A stretch of DNA of 64,000 nt from the NCBI GenBank assembly GCA_029261715.1, contig JAJDAT010000020.1:62001-126000 (forward strand), read 5' to 3'. The notes under the pieces are model-generated. The model made no database searches. It was given only the letters and a program-made list of their open reading frames with translations, and was not told the origin of the DNA. This document shows, in pieces, positions 63,638 to 64,000 of the stretch (position 1 is the first letter of the stretch; each line of letters begins with the position of its first letter). Source of the stretch: Nitrospinia bacterium. GTDB taxonomy: Bacteria > Nitrospinota > Nitrospinia > Nitrospinales > JAJDAT01. The position numbers were made by a program, and so were the translations under genes.

Positions 63638-64000
63638 ATGGAAAACACAGTAAAAAATGAAAAGGGTTTTACCCTTATTGAATTGATCATGGTGATCGTA
63701 ATTTTAGGAATTTTGGCCGCTACGGCAGTTCCTAAATTTATCGACTTAAAGAGCGACGCTCTTGGCGCAAGACGAGATAATTTGTCTGGAGCTTTGAGAG
63801 CTTCTGTTAATATCCTGCATGCTAACTATATTTTGAGAAACGCTTCGACTTATGACGTTACGACGGTTGTAGGTTCTGTAGACGCTCAAGGCTTGAGCCC
63901 AGTTGTTGCGAGCGCAACATCTGTAACCGCATCTGCAGATGGCGTTACTTATAGCTGGAGCTACAGCCCACATGGTGGCGTTCAAGATCCTGGAACCATT
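63638..64000 (+). CDS. Type IV pilin, 3' end outside window
   Basis: Open to the window edge; about 121 residues visible. The second of two consecutive ATGs (63638) is chosen, six bases after AGGAG. A short leader MENTVKNEKG is followed by mature FTLIELIMVIVILGILAATA with Glu5, exactly the class IVa pattern; cleavage and methylation by PilD are expected. The downstream part (KFIDLKSDALGARRDNLSGA) fits the alpha-1 helix and alpha-beta loop. With its own sigma-54-type promoter it is the likely major pilin. Confidence 0.88.
   Translation, partial: MENTVKNEKGFTLIELIMVIVILGILAATAVPKFIDLKSDALGARRDNLSGALRASVNILHANYILRNASTYDVTTVVGSVDAQGLSPVVASATSVTASADGVTYSWSYSPHGGVQDPGTI

Noticed and set aside
1-64000. 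CRISPR arrays and intact insertion sequences
   Set aside because: No regularly spaced direct repeats and no transposase with terminal inverted repeats were seen.

Overview
The window is an AT-rich chromosomal segment of a Gram-negative, flagellated, piliated bacterium. Outer-membrane and periplasmic functions (LolB-like protein, MlaC, TpsB-type transporter), a flagellar hook block, type IV pilus genes, a K+-dependent-type membrane pyrophosphatase and the order ispE / tRNA-Gln / prs / rplY / pth all fit a deltaproteobacterial-like lineage (Desulfobacterota, Nitrospinota, SAR324 and similar). The sequence alone does not fix the phylum.

Layout. 1-6.2 kb: core operon of a partial lolB-like gene, ispE, tRNA-Gln, prs, rplY, pth and hppA. 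6.3-8.0 kb: pilB on the minus strand. 8.2-12.9 kb: fliK-flgD-flgE behind a sigma-54-type promoter, then a DUF115 gene. 12.9-18.9 kb: three overlapping, paralogous TMTC-like membrane/TPR proteins on the minus strand. 19.2-22.7 kb: a sugar/glycan operon of methyltransferase, Nudix hydrolase, GDP-mannose-dehydratase-like SDR and family-2 glycosyltransferase. 22.8-23.1 kb: tmRNA.

23.1-32.9 kb is an accessory island beginning exactly at the tmRNA 3' end. Its first 2.6 kb is bounded by a 21-bp perfect duplication of the tmRNA 3' end. It holds a retron: a structured msr-msd RNA with a perfect 12-bp a1/a2 inverted repeat and a reverse transcriptase fused to a TOPRIM domain. Outside the repeat follow a caspase-like protease, a SulP transporter with a tandem UspA protein, an AraC remnant, and a KAP-NTPase/FGE fusion whose C-terminus looks like a diversity-generating-retroelement target.

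33.2-45.7 kb: rimO, mlaC, a TPR protein, recN, a TpsB-like transporter, a pair of secreted paralogues, a Cys-rich secreted peptide, a sorbosone-dehydrogenase-like protein, an MBL hydrolase and a UDP-glucuronate-epimerase-like SDR. 45.8-52.9 kb is a same-strand cluster that looks like secreted effectors and their loading machinery: a lipoxygenase with all five iron ligands, a protein with a duplicated Cys motif, a DUF4123 adaptor, a duplicated-motif partner, a transglutaminase-like putative effector and a candidate immunity lipoprotein.

53.0-54.7 kb: infC (AUU start), rpmI and rplT, with a decayed thrS remnant where the intact gene usually lies. Then tRNA-Val, a DegT aminotransferase and a secreted unknown. 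57.5-64 kb: pilS, pilR, pilC, a pseudopilin, a membrane protein and the start of a pilin gene with its own sigma-54-type promoter, the expected PilR target.

The strongest candidates for an undescribed system are the tmRNA-embedded RT-TOPRIM retron with its caspase neighbour, and the lipoxygenase / DUF4123 / transglutaminase cluster.
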